From NCBI GenBank assembly GCA_012523405.1, contig JAAYIN010000113.1, positions 1-64,000 of the forward strand: a DNA stretch of 64,000 nt, read 5' to 3'. Origin of the DNA: Clostridiales bacterium (GTDB lineage: Bacteria; Bacillota; Clostridia; Christensenellales; Aristaeellaceae). Shown here piece after piece: positions 17,329-26,104 of the stretch. The position numbers were made by a program, and so were the translations under genes. The notes under the pieces were generated by a model, which did no database searches, was not told the DNA's origin, and saw only the letters and a list, made by a program, of their open reading frames with translations. Every line of letters begins with the position of its first letter. Position 1 is the first letter of the stretch.

Positions 17329-18044
17329 GCGTTTGCATCTCCTTTGCTAGCTTCATCAGGCGAATCGCCTAGCATTCCTTTGTTGTACATGATGCGGGCT
17401 GCACCAATTGCAATGAGTGCACCTACTGGTACAAGGACACCAACTGCGCTGCTCAAAGAAGGAACGAGCAGGAACAACACAACCATGAACAGAAGCGGGG
17501 CGAGTGCAAGCTTTGGATTCTTGCTGATAAATACGACCCCCAACGCACCAAATAATGCGGGGAGGATGTTATCAAAAGCAGGCTTGAGGACTGGGGATTC
17601 GAGCACGGGCTGCAAGAAGCTCAGACCAAAAACGCCGATGCAGATAACAAAGGATGTCACAATAGAGCTGGATGCGATCGCGATGGTAGAGATGACCTCG
17701 CCTTCTTCGCTTCCTGCCTTCACCTTTGCACCTTCCATCGCGTTAAGCGCGCAGGGGACTTTGAGGTTGGTCAGATTGCCCGTGACAAATCCCAAATATG
17801 ATCCGCCCGTACCAAGCATGGGCACAAAGGTGAATACCTCGATGATGCCGACTGTCCAGTACATAGGAGCAACGCCCAGCAGCGACTTGAGTACAGCTGT
17901 CAGTGGCGGCCATGAGCTATAGTAGCAGCAGATGGCGACGGGTACGAGGATCATGAGTATCAGAGCCATAGCCATCCAAATGCGGCCATAGGCATGCACG
18001 CTGTCTTCATAAACGGTGCTTGTAGTTGTTTTATTGTTTTTCAT
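17325..18044 (-). CDS. Multi-spanning membrane protein, partner of the DUF5058 protein
   Basis: A 239-residue membrane protein with about five to six hydrophobic helices and the Gly-rich segment VPMLGTGGSYLGFVTGN. I do not recognise a named family. It starts at 18044, nine bases after AAGGAGG; an ATG six bases upstream is too close to that site. It lies between the DUF5058 gene (14-base gap) and the M20 peptidase (4-base overlap). The pair may form a two-subunit transporter for the peptidase substrate or product; this rests on context only. Confidence 0.75.
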   Translation of the reverse strand: MKNNKTTTSTVYEDSVHAYGRIWMAMALILMILVPVAICCYYSSWPPLTAVLKSLLGVAPMYWTVGIIEVFTFVPMLGTGGSYLGFVTGNLTNLKVPCALNAMEGAKVKAGSEEGEVISTIAIASSSIVTSFVICIGVFGLSFLQPVLESPVLKPAFDNILPALFGALGVVFISKNPKLALAPLLFMVVLFLLVPSLSSAVGVLVPVGALIAIGAARIMYNKGMLGDSPDEASKGDANA

Positions 18045-18058
18045 ATTCATTTTCCTCC

Positions 18059-18781
18059 TTACGACATCATTGCGGTGATCGGTAGACTCAATGCCATAGC
18101 AAAAAGCATGCAAAGCGGGAGTGCATATTGCTCAAGCCAGCTTAGCTTGCAAACCTTGATCAGTATGCCGCAGACACCCATGAGGGCAGCTGATGCGAGC
18201 GCAACAACAATCGGGACGAAGCCTGGAAGCCCTATGCGGATATCCGCAAATAGCATGCCGACAAAGGCGCTGACCATGCCTAGAAACAAGCTGTCCATGA
18301 CGATTTCGCCCCAGCGCTTATCTTTCTTGGTGATGGAGTGCACGCCGCGCTGTATGCGCTTGAGACCAAATAGAATGAGGACAATGCCCGAAATGATGCC
18401 AAGGGTCATCGTCCAAGCGATGGTGGAAAACACCTGTGGATCTGTGATGGTCTCCTTAACGGATGCACCCATGGTCTGCGCTGCGATGGTAGCTGCAGGG
18501 AGCTCGTAGGTAACCGCTCCTAGAACGCTGAGCCTGAGCCAAGGGAAGGGCAGACCGATGAACTTGCTGAGCGTAATGACGCCCACAAGGATGCTGATCG
18601 CAGGTGCGATGGAAAACAGCGCACTTGACAGGATGGTCTTGCGAACAACGGAGCTTGAAATTTGAAGATACTTAGCGCGATTGAGCGCTTTGACAAGGAA
18701 GAAAACCGATTGTGCAATGACAAATGCTACGATAATGCCGGATATAATGTACAGAAAGGAATCATTGACTGAAAATGGCAT
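18059..18781 (-). CDS. DUF5058 family membrane protein
   Basis: A 240-residue protein with about seven predicted membrane segments, beginning with a long helix (FLYIISGIIVAFVIAQSVFF) of the kind seen in DUF5058 proteins, and a basic cytoplasmic loop (RGVHSITKKDKRWGE). The ATG at 18781 follows GGAGG by seven bases. First gene of the operon with a second membrane protein and an M20 peptidase. The family has no established function; transport is the natural guess from the context. Confidence 0.75.
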   Translation of the reverse strand: MPFSVNDSFLYIISGIIVAFVIAQSVFFLVKALNRAKYLQISSSVVRKTILSSALFSIAPAISILVGVITLSKFIGLPFPWLRLSVLGAVTYELPAATIAAQTMGASVKETITDPQVFSTIAWTMTLGIISGIVLILFGLKRIQRGVHSITKKDKRWGEIVMDSLFLGMVSAFVGMLFADIRIGLPGFVPIVVALASAALMGVCGILIKVCKLSWLEQYALPLCMLFAMALSLPITAMMS

Positions 18782-18829
18782 AGATGAACCTCCTTTGATA
18801 TTGTTTTGCACCGATGAACCAAAGAAAAA

Positions 18830-18868
18830 GGCATGCTGACTTCACGATGCGTTAAAATCAAGCATGCC
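18830..18868 (-). terminator. Terminator after the TfoX-domain gene
   Basis: 8-bp perfect stem GGCATGCT / AGCATGCC with a 23-base loop, followed on the minus strand by TTTTTCTTT. It closes the pdp-Dabb-TfoX transcript. Confidence 0.75.
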
Positions 18869-18917
18869 CATTATACCTATTTTAGCCAGAGGACTCAATC
18901 GTCTGGTTGTTCTTTTA

Positions 18918-19172
18918 CTATTTTTTTTCGCGAGCAAAGTTCTTCAGATCGGAGAGGACGTCACTTGGAAGCATGGTTTTCTTGATGCCGCGAATAGCCC
19001 CTTCCATCCCGTAGAGGCGATTGGGGCATGCGGATGGATCGATGGCTTTGATGCGAAGCCATGCCTCTTTTGCGCCGATGGCGCGTAATTGCTCCTCTGT
19101 ATCAATTCCGACATCATGCAGCTGCCGTTCAACGACAGGACCGATGTTGGGCAAATCAGATAATTTACTCAT
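18918..19172 (-). CDS. TfoX C-terminal domain protein
   Basis: An 84-residue protein made of the helix-hairpin-helix-like TfoX/Sxy C-terminal domain (LSDLPNIGPVVERQLHDVGI; LYGMEGAIRG). In proteobacteria this domain is part of the competence regulator; free-standing copies are common in Firmicutes and have no known job. The ATG at 19172 is nine bases after AAGGAG. Last gene of a run with pyrimidine-nucleoside phosphorylase and a Dabb protein. Confidence 0.88.
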   Translation of the reverse strand: MSKLSDLPNIGPVVERQLHDVGIDTEEQLRAIGAKEAWLRIKAIDPSACPNRLYGMEGAIRGIKKTMLPSDVLSDLKNFAREKK

Positions 19173-19189
19173 CGCATTTATTCTCCTTA

Positions 19190-19474
19190 TCAATCACAGT
19201 CGAAAATCACTTTGTGCGCAATCAAATGGGCAAAATCCGTTTTCCACTGTTTATGTATATCGGATGCATCAAAGAGGACGAGCGATTCGCGGTTCATATC
19301 CACTCGAATCATCAAATCAAATCGTATCCTGGAGTGCATAACAGCTGGATGAACTGACACGCTATGAATGCCATCGAGCTCAGCCGCAGGTGCGAATAGT
19401 GCTTTGATTTGCCGCTCAACTTCACTTGCGTCAGAAACTAGATCATTGTACTTCACAATAATATAGTGTTTCAT
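19190..19474 (-). CDS. Dabb (stress-responsive alpha/beta barrel) domain protein
   Basis: A 94-residue protein covering a single Dabb ferredoxin-like domain: it starts MKHYIIVKYND, has the central IRFDLMIRVDMNRESL strand-turn and the typical ending DASDIHKQWKTDFAHLI. Such proteins dimerise; most have unknown roles. It begins six bases after the pdp stop, with only a weak ribosome binding site, suggesting translational coupling. Confidence 0.85.
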   Translation of the reverse strand: MKHYIIVKYNDLVSDASEVERQIKALFAPAAELDGIHSVSVHPAVMHSRIRFDLMIRVDMNRESLVLFDASDIHKQWKTDFAHLIAHKVIFDCD

Positions 19475-19480
19475 ATGAGT

Positions 19481-20806
19481 TCACATCCGAATGACTTGTT
19501 GATCATCCACGATGGCGTGAATGAGTTTGCACGGCGCGACCTTTTCATCGCTGATGGCAATGGCTTCTTGGATTTCGGCAATTGCATCATTGGCGCTTTG
19601 CTCGTCTTTGGCATATGCAGTCGCAATCGGAGCCCCCTTAGTGACGGAGTCACCAATGCGATGATGGAGCACAAAGCCAACACTGTGATCGATAATATCC
19701 GTTTTCTGCTTGCGCCCTGCGCCCATTGCCTGAGTCGTATTTCCAAGGGCGATGGTATCCATATGGTGCACATAACCGCTTTGCAGTGCTGGAACGTCTT
19801 TGACGACCTTCGCTTGAGGCAAAAGAGATGTATCATCGCAGCAACTTGGGTCGCCGCCCTGCGCAGTGATCATTTTCTTGAGCGTGGCAAGGCCTGCACC
19901 GCTTTGCAATGCATTTTGAAGCTTTGCCTTCGCTTCTTCGATATCACCCGCAGCGCCGCTGAGCAGCAGCATACGTGCCCCTAGTTCAAGGGAGAGCGTG
20001 AGCAGGGGTCCTGTAACCCTTCCGCTGAGTACATCAATGGCCTCTTTGACCTCAAGGGCATTGCCGACATGACTGCCAAGCGGTTCGCCCATATCGGTGA
20101 CAAGCGCGATCATCTTGCGGCCTGCATCATGCCCGATGTGAACCATCGTCTGTGCAAGTTCAATGCTTTCCTCCGTGGTCTGCATGAGTGCTCCCGCGCC
20201 GGTCTTTACGTCTAGCACGATGGCTTTTGCACCGCTGGCCAGTTTCTTGCTGACAATGCTAGAGGCAATCAGCGGCATGCTATCCACAGTCGATGTTACA
20301 TCGCGCAGCGCATATAATGCTTTATCAGCAGGAACAAGGTTGCCAGATTGACCAATGACTGCGCAGCCGATGGTCCTCACTTGATGGATGAACGCATCCT
20401 CTGAAATATTGATGCTGAAGTCCTTGATGCTCTCCAGCTTATCAAGCGTGCCGCCTGTGTGTCCAAGTCCTCTGCCGCTCATCTTAGCCACGGGTACGCC
20501 GCAAGCGGCGACAAGCGGGACGAGCACAAGCGTTGTGGTATCACCGACGCCGCCTGTTGAGTGCTTATCTGTTGGGATGCCGTCAATGCTGGAAAGATCA
20601 GCTACATCGCCGGATGCTGTCATTGCGAGGGTGAGCATGGCTGTTTCTTCGCGGTTCATGCCATTTAAACGAATGGCCATAAGCAATGCAGCTAGCTGAT
20701 AGTCAGGGATGCTGCCCGTTGCGGCACCTTGCACAAAATACTCGATTTCTGGTTTGGAGAGTGGCTGATTGAGTTTTTTCTTCTCAATGATCTCAATCAT
20801 GGTCAT
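19481..20806 (-). CDS. pdp: Pyrimidine-nucleoside phosphorylase
   Basis: A 441-residue cytoplasmic salvage enzyme splitting uridine, thymidine and deoxyuridine with phosphate. Family marks are the phosphate-binding KHSTGGVGD, SGRGLGHTGGTLDKLE and the segment LYALRDVTSTVDS. The C-terminal domain (VGFVLHHRIGDSVTKGAPIAT) is the usual lipoyl-like fold. The ATG at 20806 follows GGGGG by seven bases; a longer upstream frame has no such site. It heads a small operon with Dabb and TfoX-domain proteins. Confidence 0.96.
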   Translation of the reverse strand: MTMIEIIEKKKLNQPLSKPEIEYFVQGAATGSIPDYQLAALLMAIRLNGMNREETAMLTLAMTASGDVADLSSIDGIPTDKHSTGGVGDTTTLVLVPLVAACGVPVAKMSGRGLGHTGGTLDKLESIKDFSINISEDAFIHQVRTIGCAVIGQSGNLVPADKALYALRDVTSTVDSMPLIASSIVSKKLASGAKAIVLDVKTGAGALMQTTEESIELAQTMVHIGHDAGRKMIALVTDMGEPLGSHVGNALEVKEAIDVLSGRVTGPLLTLSLELGARMLLLSGAAGDIEEAKAKLQNALQSGAGLATLKKMITAQGGDPSCCDDTSLLPQAKVVKDVPALQSGYVHHMDTIALGNTTQAMGAGRKQKTDIIDHSVGFVLHHRIGDSVTKGAPIATAYAKDEQSANDAIAEIQEAIAISDEKVAPCKLIHAIVDDQQVIRM

Positions 20807-20854
20807 AGGACATCCCCCTTTACATTTTCTGTATGAAATGGGTGAAATGAAGAG

Positions 20855-20879
20855 CGGGCGTTGAAACAATCAACGCCCG
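20855..20879 (-). terminator. Hairpin after the zinc-ribbon gene
   Basis: Perfect 10-bp GC-rich stem CGGGCGTTGA / TCAACGCCCG with a 5-base loop, 17 bases past the stop of the zinc-ribbon gene. The following T-run is poor, so termination may be partial. Confidence 0.65.
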
Positions 20880-20895
20880 ACTCATTGCAGGATGC

Positions 20896-21603
20896 TTACA
20901 TCTGGATAATCATGCGCCCGCAAGTTTCGCATTCGATGATTTTTGCACCATTTTTAATTTTACGGAGTGTAACCTGAGGCAAACTCATATTACAGCCGCC
21001 GCACTGATCGCCATACATTTTCGCGACGGGCGGGGTGCAATGAAGCTTGATGGTTTGATAACGCTGCAGGAGTGTTTCATCAATTGCTTGTGCTTTTTCC
21101 AGAGCACCGCGGCGCTTTTCTTCGAGTTCCTTCAGCTGTGCTTTGTACTCGATTTCATAATCAATCTTTTGCTGATTGTATTGCGCTTTCACCTTTGCGT
21201 ACTTCATGCGGATTTCTTTTTCCATCTTGTCCCGATCCGCTGCATCGTTTTGAATGCGCTTCATTTCTTGCTCAAAACCGGTGAGGTCTGTGAGAAGCTT
21301 TTGTGCATCATGGTTTAGATCCTGAGCAGCTGACAGATCCTCGGGCGGGGTGTCCTGCATGCGCTGATTCAGGGTGGTCAATTGCTCTTCCATACGGGCA
21401 ATTGCTAGTTTGATGACATCTACACGATCCACCATTTCGGCAACTTCGTCTTCAATGCGCTTTACAGCATTCTGCTGCTCTACCAAAAACTCGCGATTTT
21501 TCTTGAGCGCGATACGATTGGGGTTGCGCTTCATTTCGGTTTCAAATGAATCAGCGGCCATATCGGCTTTCTGATACTGCCATAGCAATTCTGTTTGTTC
21601 CAT
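20896..21603 (-). CDS. Coiled-coil protein with C-terminal C4 zinc ribbon
   Basis: A 235-residue soluble protein. Residues ~20-185 are charged and heptad-like, predicting a long antiparallel coiled coil. The end has two CxxC pairs, CGGCNMSLP and CETCG, forming a zinc ribbon. This is the CT398/HP0958-like family, often annotated as a nucleic-acid-binding zinc ribbon protein. Its place after trmK and nif3 is conserved in Firmicutes, which points to an informational role, but the function is not established. Confidence 0.88.
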   Translation of the reverse strand: MEQTELLWQYQKADMAADSFETEMKRNPNRIALKKNREFLVEQQNAVKRIEDEVAEMVDRVDVIKLAIARMEEQLTTLNQRMQDTPPEDLSAAQDLNHDAQKLLTDLTGFEQEMKRIQNDAADRDKMEKEIRMKYAKVKAQYNQQKIDYEIEYKAQLKELEEKRRGALEKAQAIDETLLQRYQTIKLHCTPPVAKMYGDQCGGCNMSLPQVTLRKIKNGAKIIECETCGRMIIQM

Positions 21604-21635
21604 GAAATACCTCCTTGTGGTTGCTAGGGTTTGCC

Positions 21636-22415
21636 TTATGCAAAGGCGAGGACTGCTCCTGTAAAGGGAGCTTGTAAATGCAGATGAGCTTTAACCGATG
21701 GATGGTTTGAGGCATTCTCTGCAATAAAACGCTTGTGCAGCGCGGCAACACCGGGGAACTCTGTTGCGTAGTGACCGGCATCATAGATAACCAGTCCGCG
21801 AGCGCAGGCATCCAGTATCTCGTGATGATGGATTTCGCCAACAACGAATGCTTGCGCACCAAGTTCGTGGGCGAGGTTTGCCGCTTCGCCATAGGCACCG
21901 CCAGCAACGGCAACCTTGGTGATGGGAGCTTGTGCATCTCCGTAGCATCTTGGAACGATATGAAGCGAATCCTCGATGCATTTGCCCAAAGCCTCGGGCG
22001 AGGCAGGGAGGAGGAGTGTGCCAATGCGCAGGAATTCATCGCCATTGACGATGTCACGCAGAGATAATATCTCCGCTAAACTATCGCAGATTCCGCCGGG
22101 AGCCTTGTCCCAGTTTGTATGAGCAGCGATGATGCTGATTTGATTTGTCATGACACTGTGAAGTATGCGCCCATTGGGCGTATCATAGTCTATGCGCTTG
22201 ATGGGGTTAAATATGAATGGATGGTGAGAAATAATGAGCTGAGCTCCGATTTGTACAGCTTCGGCAACCAGCGCTTCCGTCACATCCATACCAAATAGCA
22301 CATCCGAGACCTCTGCATCATAGCTGCCGATCAATAGGCCAACATTGTCAAAGCCTTCAGCAGTATCAAAGGGAGCGATGGCATTAAGCCAATCATAAAT
22401 CTGCTTGATAGTCAT
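21636..22415 (-). CDS. Nif3-like dinuclear metal centre protein
   Basis: A 259-residue protein of the YqfO/Nif3 family, a hexameric protein with a two-metal site. Ligand segments are visible: ISHHPFIF, AAHTNWDKAPGG and GEIHHHEILDA. It is the short form without the inserted PII-like domain of B. subtilis YqfO. It overlaps trmK by four bases (ATGA), as in many Firmicutes. GTP cyclohydrolase-like activity has been suggested for the family, but the physiological role remains unclear. Confidence 0.94.
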   Translation of the reverse strand: MTIKQIYDWLNAIAPFDTAEGFDNVGLLIGSYDAEVSDVLFGMDVTEALVAEAVQIGAQLIISHHPFIFNPIKRIDYDTPNGRILHSVMTNQISIIAAHTNWDKAPGGICDSLAEILSLRDIVNGDEFLRIGTLLLPASPEALGKCIEDSLHIVPRCYGDAQAPITKVAVAGGAYGEAANLAHELGAQAFVVGEIHHHEILDACARGLVIYDAGHYATEFPGVAALHKRFIAENASNHPSVKAHLHLQAPFTGAVLAFA

Positions 22416-23173
22416 GAAAACTCGCTTTCTTCATCTGGGTTATGCAGCGTAGCTTGCTTGAGTGCATCATCGACATAATCCAGCTCTAGCCTAAATTGCT
22501 CAAGGCGCATTGCATGGATTTGTGCAGTTGAAGCGGACATGGCGCGAATGCCTTGCTCAAGTGATGCTTTTTTTCGCGCTAGCATCGCAGTCCAAAGTGC
22601 AGGGTAGGTTTGAAGTAAAATAGGCCCAAGGAGCAATTCACGCTGGGTGTATCTCACCTGAGCGTTTGCAGCGGGCTGGCATTTCATAAGGATATATGAA
22701 AACCGATCTACCTTTGCTACATCTTCATCTGTAATTTGGTATCCAATCTCTTGGATCGTTTGTCTAACAAGCGGAATTTCAGTATGTGCACCGAGAATAA
22801 GCGTTGCACCATGGAGCCCCAAAGCGCCGCGCTTTAGAATGCCCGACATCGTCTCACCGCCCATACCGAGGATGAAAATCACATCAGCATGAAGAGGGGA
22901 GAGGGCACCCAGTGCATCGAGCCCATCAGCGACAGCGAAGATCGCTTGATCATCAAGTCCGTACTCATGAATGCACTTGCGCGCTTTTTCCAGCGCTTTG
23001 TCGCTTACATCGGCGATAAGTGCCTGCTTAGCCAGTTGATTGAGCAGTATAAAAGCACTTAATTGTCCATGATCAGCACCAATATCGGCGCTGATTTCAA
23101 ACGGCATGGCCATTTGAAGAGCTGCCGATAATCGGCTATCCAGTTGTAATGCTCGTTTGTGCATAACCTTCAC
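22412..23173 (-). CDS. trmK: tRNA (adenine22-N1)-methyltransferase
   Basis: A 253-residue SAM-dependent methyltransferase of the TrmK/YqfN family, which methylates A22 in the D-loop of some tRNAs. The SAM-binding motif is ISADIGADHGQLSAFIL near residue 28-44, and the catalytic region ILGMGGETMSGIL follows. The start is uncertain: a GTG at 23173 next to the rpoD stop, or an ATG nine bases later that sits too close to a GAAGG. Conserved rpoD-trmK-nif3 order supports the call. Confidence 0.92.
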   Translation of the reverse strand: MKVMHKRALQLDSRLSAALQMAMPFEISADIGADHGQLSAFILLNQLAKQALIADVSDKALEKARKCIHEYGLDDQAIFAVADGLDALGALSPLHADVIFILGMGGETMSGILKRGALGLHGATLILGAHTEIPLVRQTIQEIGYQITDEDVAKVDRFSYILMKCQPAANAQVRYTQRELLLGPILLQTYPALWTAMLARKKASLEQGIRAMSASTAQIHAMRLEQFRLELDYVDDALKQATLHNPDEESEFS

Positions 23174-23174
23174 G

Positions 23175-24260
23175 TTAGTCTAAATAGTCCTTTAGTTTTT
23201 TGCTGCGGCTAGGATGACGCAGTTTGCGAAGTGCTTTTGCTTCGATCTGGCGGATGCGCTCGCGGGTAACTTTAAATTCGCGGCCGACTTCCTCCAGTGT
23301 ACGCTGATGACCATCGTCAAGACCAAAGCGCAGACGAAGTACCTTCTCCTCGCGGGGGGTGAGCGTATCCAGTACGTCCAAAAGCTGTTCCTTCATCAAG
23401 GTAAAGCTTGCAGCCTCAGCAGGTGCCGGCGCATCTTCATCGGGAATGAAGTCGCCCAAGTGACTGTCCTCTTCCTCACCAATCGGCGTTTCCAGAGAAA
23501 CAGGTTCCTGCGCAATCTTAATGATCTCGCGCACTTTGCCCTCGGTGATATTCATCACCTTAGCAATTTCGTCAGGTGTGGGCTCGCGTCCGTATTCCTG
23601 TAAAAGCTGACGTGAAACACGGATAAGCTTATTGATGGTTTCTACCATATGTACGGGGATGCGAATGGTACGTGCCTGATCGGCAATAGCACGGGTAATC
23701 GCTTGGCGAATCCACCAGGTCGCATAAGTGGAAAACTTATAGCCCTTGCGGTAGTCAAACTTGTCCACGGCCTTAATCAGTCCAAGATTTCCTTCTTGAA
23801 TCAAATCAAGGAAAAGCATGCCACGGCCAACATAGCGCTTTGCAATGGAAACAACGAGGCGAAGGTTGGCTTCGGTGAGCTTTTGCTTCGCTTCCTCATC
23901 GCCCTGTTCCATGCGCTGAGCGATCTCGATTTCTTCCTCAGCGGAAAGCAGAGGAACTTTGCCGATTTCCTTTAAGTACATACGCACAGGGTCATCAATG
24001 CTGATGCCGTCGGGTACGCTTAAATCAACCTGCTCAGGTTCTACCTGTTCATCATCCGGAACAGGATCTATTTCGTTGATTACGTCAACGCCGAGATTCT
24101 CAAGCGTTTCGTAGATTTTATTGATTTGATCAGCATCAATTTCAAGCTCCATGACCTGATTAGCCACGTCTTCCTTGGTAATTGATCCTTTGGTTTTAGC
24201 ATCCTCGTATAGCTCGTTGAGTTTCAGCTTGATTGATTCAGGAGACTGATTCCGACTCAA
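23175..24260 (-). CDS. rpoD: Primary RNA polymerase sigma factor
   Basis: A 361-residue housekeeping sigma-70 factor. Region 1.2 is [20 protein letters not shown], region 2 contains the -10-binding [18 protein letters not shown], region 3 [12 protein letters not shown], and region 4 the -35-binding helix [20 protein letters not shown]. The N-terminal region 1.1 is short, as in other Firmicutes. It starts with TTG at 24260, eight bases after AAGGAG. The dnaG-rpoD macromolecular synthesis arrangement is conserved. Confidence 0.98.
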   Translation of the reverse strand: MSRNQSPESIKLKLNELYEDAKTKGSITKEDVANQVMELEIDADQINKIYETLENLGVDVINEIDPVPDDEQVEPEQVDLSVPDGISIDDPVRMYLKEIGKVPLLSAEEEIEIAQRMEQGDEEAKQKLTEANLRLVVSIAKRYVGRGMLFLDLIQEGNLGLIKAVDKFDYRKGYKFSTYATWWIRQAITRAIADQARTIRIPVHMVETINKLIRVSRQLLQEYGREPTPDEIAKVMNITEGKVREIIKIAQEPVSLETPIGEEEDSHLGDFIPDEDAPAPAEAASFTLMKEQLLDVLDTLTPREEKVLRLRFGLDDGHQRTLEEVGREFKVTRERIRQIEAKALRKLRHPSRSKKLKDYLD

Positions 24261-24290
24261 CTATCTCACTCCTTCATATGCGCGTGGGGG

Positions 24291-26024
24291 TTATTTAAGC
24301 TCTAGCAGTTGCTTTGTCAGCTTGAATGCACGCTCGGTTTCTCTTGCTTTGTCGCTATCGCTTAAATTTGGTAAGCTTTGTGTTATTTGTTCGAGTTCAT
24401 CTTCTAGTTTGGTCTGATGGAGCTTTTTCAAACAATCCTGTGCCATTTTCATCAAACCCTCGTCATCCAAATCGGTGTTGATGCTTAGGATGTCGCCCAC
24501 GACAGCTCGGCTTTGTTCATCGGGTTGGCGTTCCATCAGTGCGGCTGCACTTTTGCCTTCGATAAGCGCTTGGCAGAGCGATTTTAGCAATGGGTCATCG
24601 AATTCGTTTGGATCAACACTATCCTTTGGCAGGCGACCTGTGGAGAGTGCGGCAAGCAGTGTTCGCGCTGTCCAGTCAACACTAGCAGTAGCTTTTGCTT
24701 TTTGTGTAAAGCCTTCCCTTTTTACTGCTTGTTTATGCTGAGGTGCGGGACTAATCCCAACTTGCTGCAAGAGCACTTCTCTGGTAAAACCGGTTTCAAG
24801 CGAAAGTCGTTTGAGATGGTTTTCCAGATCAACAGGTTCCTTGACTGATTTGAGAAAAACTGCACATGCTTTGGCAAACTCCGTGCGGCCTTCCTCGGTG
24901 CTCATATCGTGTTGCTCTTTTTGCCTGAGCATACGATACAGAACGCCAGAAATTGGTTTGATGGCATGAAATGCTTCAAGTCCTTCTTTGCGAATGAACT
25001 CGTCCGGATCAAGCCCTCCTGGAAAGTCGAGTACACGAACGGGTACGTTTTCTTCCTCGAGCACTTCAAGTCCTCTAAGAATGGCCTTTTGTCCCGCTTT
25101 ATCGCCGTCATAGGCGATGTGTACCTCCGGTGCATAGCGGCTGATGAGCCGTGCTTGGTTTGGCGTTAAAGCTGTACCAAGCGTTGCTGCAACGCCTTCT
25201 ACACCGAATTGTGATAGTGCTACAACATCCATATAGCCCTCCACCAAGATCACCCGCTTAAGGCCTCTCGATTTACGCAGCAGATTCGCTGCAAAAACGG
25301 TATACCGTTTGTTGAAGGCAGGGGTGTCGGAGGTGTTGAGATACTTGGGCATTGCGTCTCCCATGGCACGGCCGCCAAAGCCGAGCACATTGCCATAGGC
25401 ATCAATAATAGGAAAGATTGCGCGGTTTCGGAACATATCAAAGACACGTCCCTCTCGCCTGAGCATAATCCCAGACTGCACCAGTTCTTCCTCGGTGAAG
25501 CCTTCATTCATGAGGGCTTTGCCAATGTTTGCACCGTTGGGTGCAGCACCTATTCCAAAGCGGCGAATCACCGCATCGGAAAGTCCGCGATCTTGCAAGT
25601 AACGTAGTATATGCACACTATCCGGTTGCCATAAATGCTGATGATACAATCGAGCAGCTGCCTTGTTTGCCAAATAGATACGCTCTTTGAGCGAACGGCG
25701 TTGTTCGTAGGCAGGGTCATTTTGCATTTGAGGCAATGGTAAATGCACTTGATCGGCTAAGAACCCGACGGCCTCTTGAAAAGAGAGACGCTCAATTTCC
25801 ATAACGAATTGAATGACACTTCCTCCCGCTTTGCATCCAAAACAATGATAGACTTGCTTTTGCTCGTCTACTGAGAAGGAAGGAGCAGTTTCGTTATGAA
25901 ACGGGCACAGACCAACAAATCTATGCCCGTTCTTCTTAAGCGGCACGTAGGAGTTGATAATCTTTACAATATCCGCACGCGCACGTAGTTCATCCAGCCA
26001 CTGTGGGGGATACCTTACAGCCAT
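24291..26024 (-). CDS. dnaG: DNA primase
   Basis: A 577-residue replication primase. The N-terminal zinc-binding domain has CPFHNETAPSFSVD and CFGCKAGG (residues ~40-67). The TOPRIM catalytic core shows VILVEGYMDVVAL and the acidic IAYDGDKAGQKA. The C-terminal ~130 residues are the poorly conserved helicase-interacting domain. Length is normal. The ATG at 26024 has only a distant GGAG, so expression may depend partly on coupling with the upstream dgt message. It precedes rpoD by 30 bases. Confidence 0.97.
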   Translation of the reverse strand: MAVRYPPQWLDELRARADIVKIINSYVPLKKNGHRFVGLCPFHNETAPSFSVDEQKQVYHCFGCKAGGSVIQFVMEIERLSFQEAVGFLADQVHLPLPQMQNDPAYEQRRSLKERIYLANKAAARLYHQHLWQPDSVHILRYLQDRGLSDAVIRRFGIGAAPNGANIGKALMNEGFTEEELVQSGIMLRREGRVFDMFRNRAIFPIIDAYGNVLGFGGRAMGDAMPKYLNTSDTPAFNKRYTVFAANLLRKSRGLKRVILVEGYMDVVALSQFGVEGVAATLGTALTPNQARLISRYAPEVHIAYDGDKAGQKAILRGLEVLEEENVPVRVLDFPGGLDPDEFIRKEGLEAFHAIKPISGVLYRMLRQKEQHDMSTEEGRTEFAKACAVFLKSVKEPVDLENHLKRLSLETGFTREVLLQQVGISPAPQHKQAVKREGFTQKAKATASVDWTARTLLAALSTGRLPKDSVDPNEFDDPLLKSLCQALIEGKSAAALMERQPDEQSRAVVGDILSINTDLDDEGLMKMAQDCLKKLHQTKLEDELEQITQSLPNLSDSDKARETERAFKLTKQLLELK

Positions 26025-26104
26025 TTGTTAATTCACCCACTCCTAAACATTCGCCATAGTCAGTTGGTTTCCTGCTAATGTTCAACATTTTCCGACAGTG
26101 TCAT

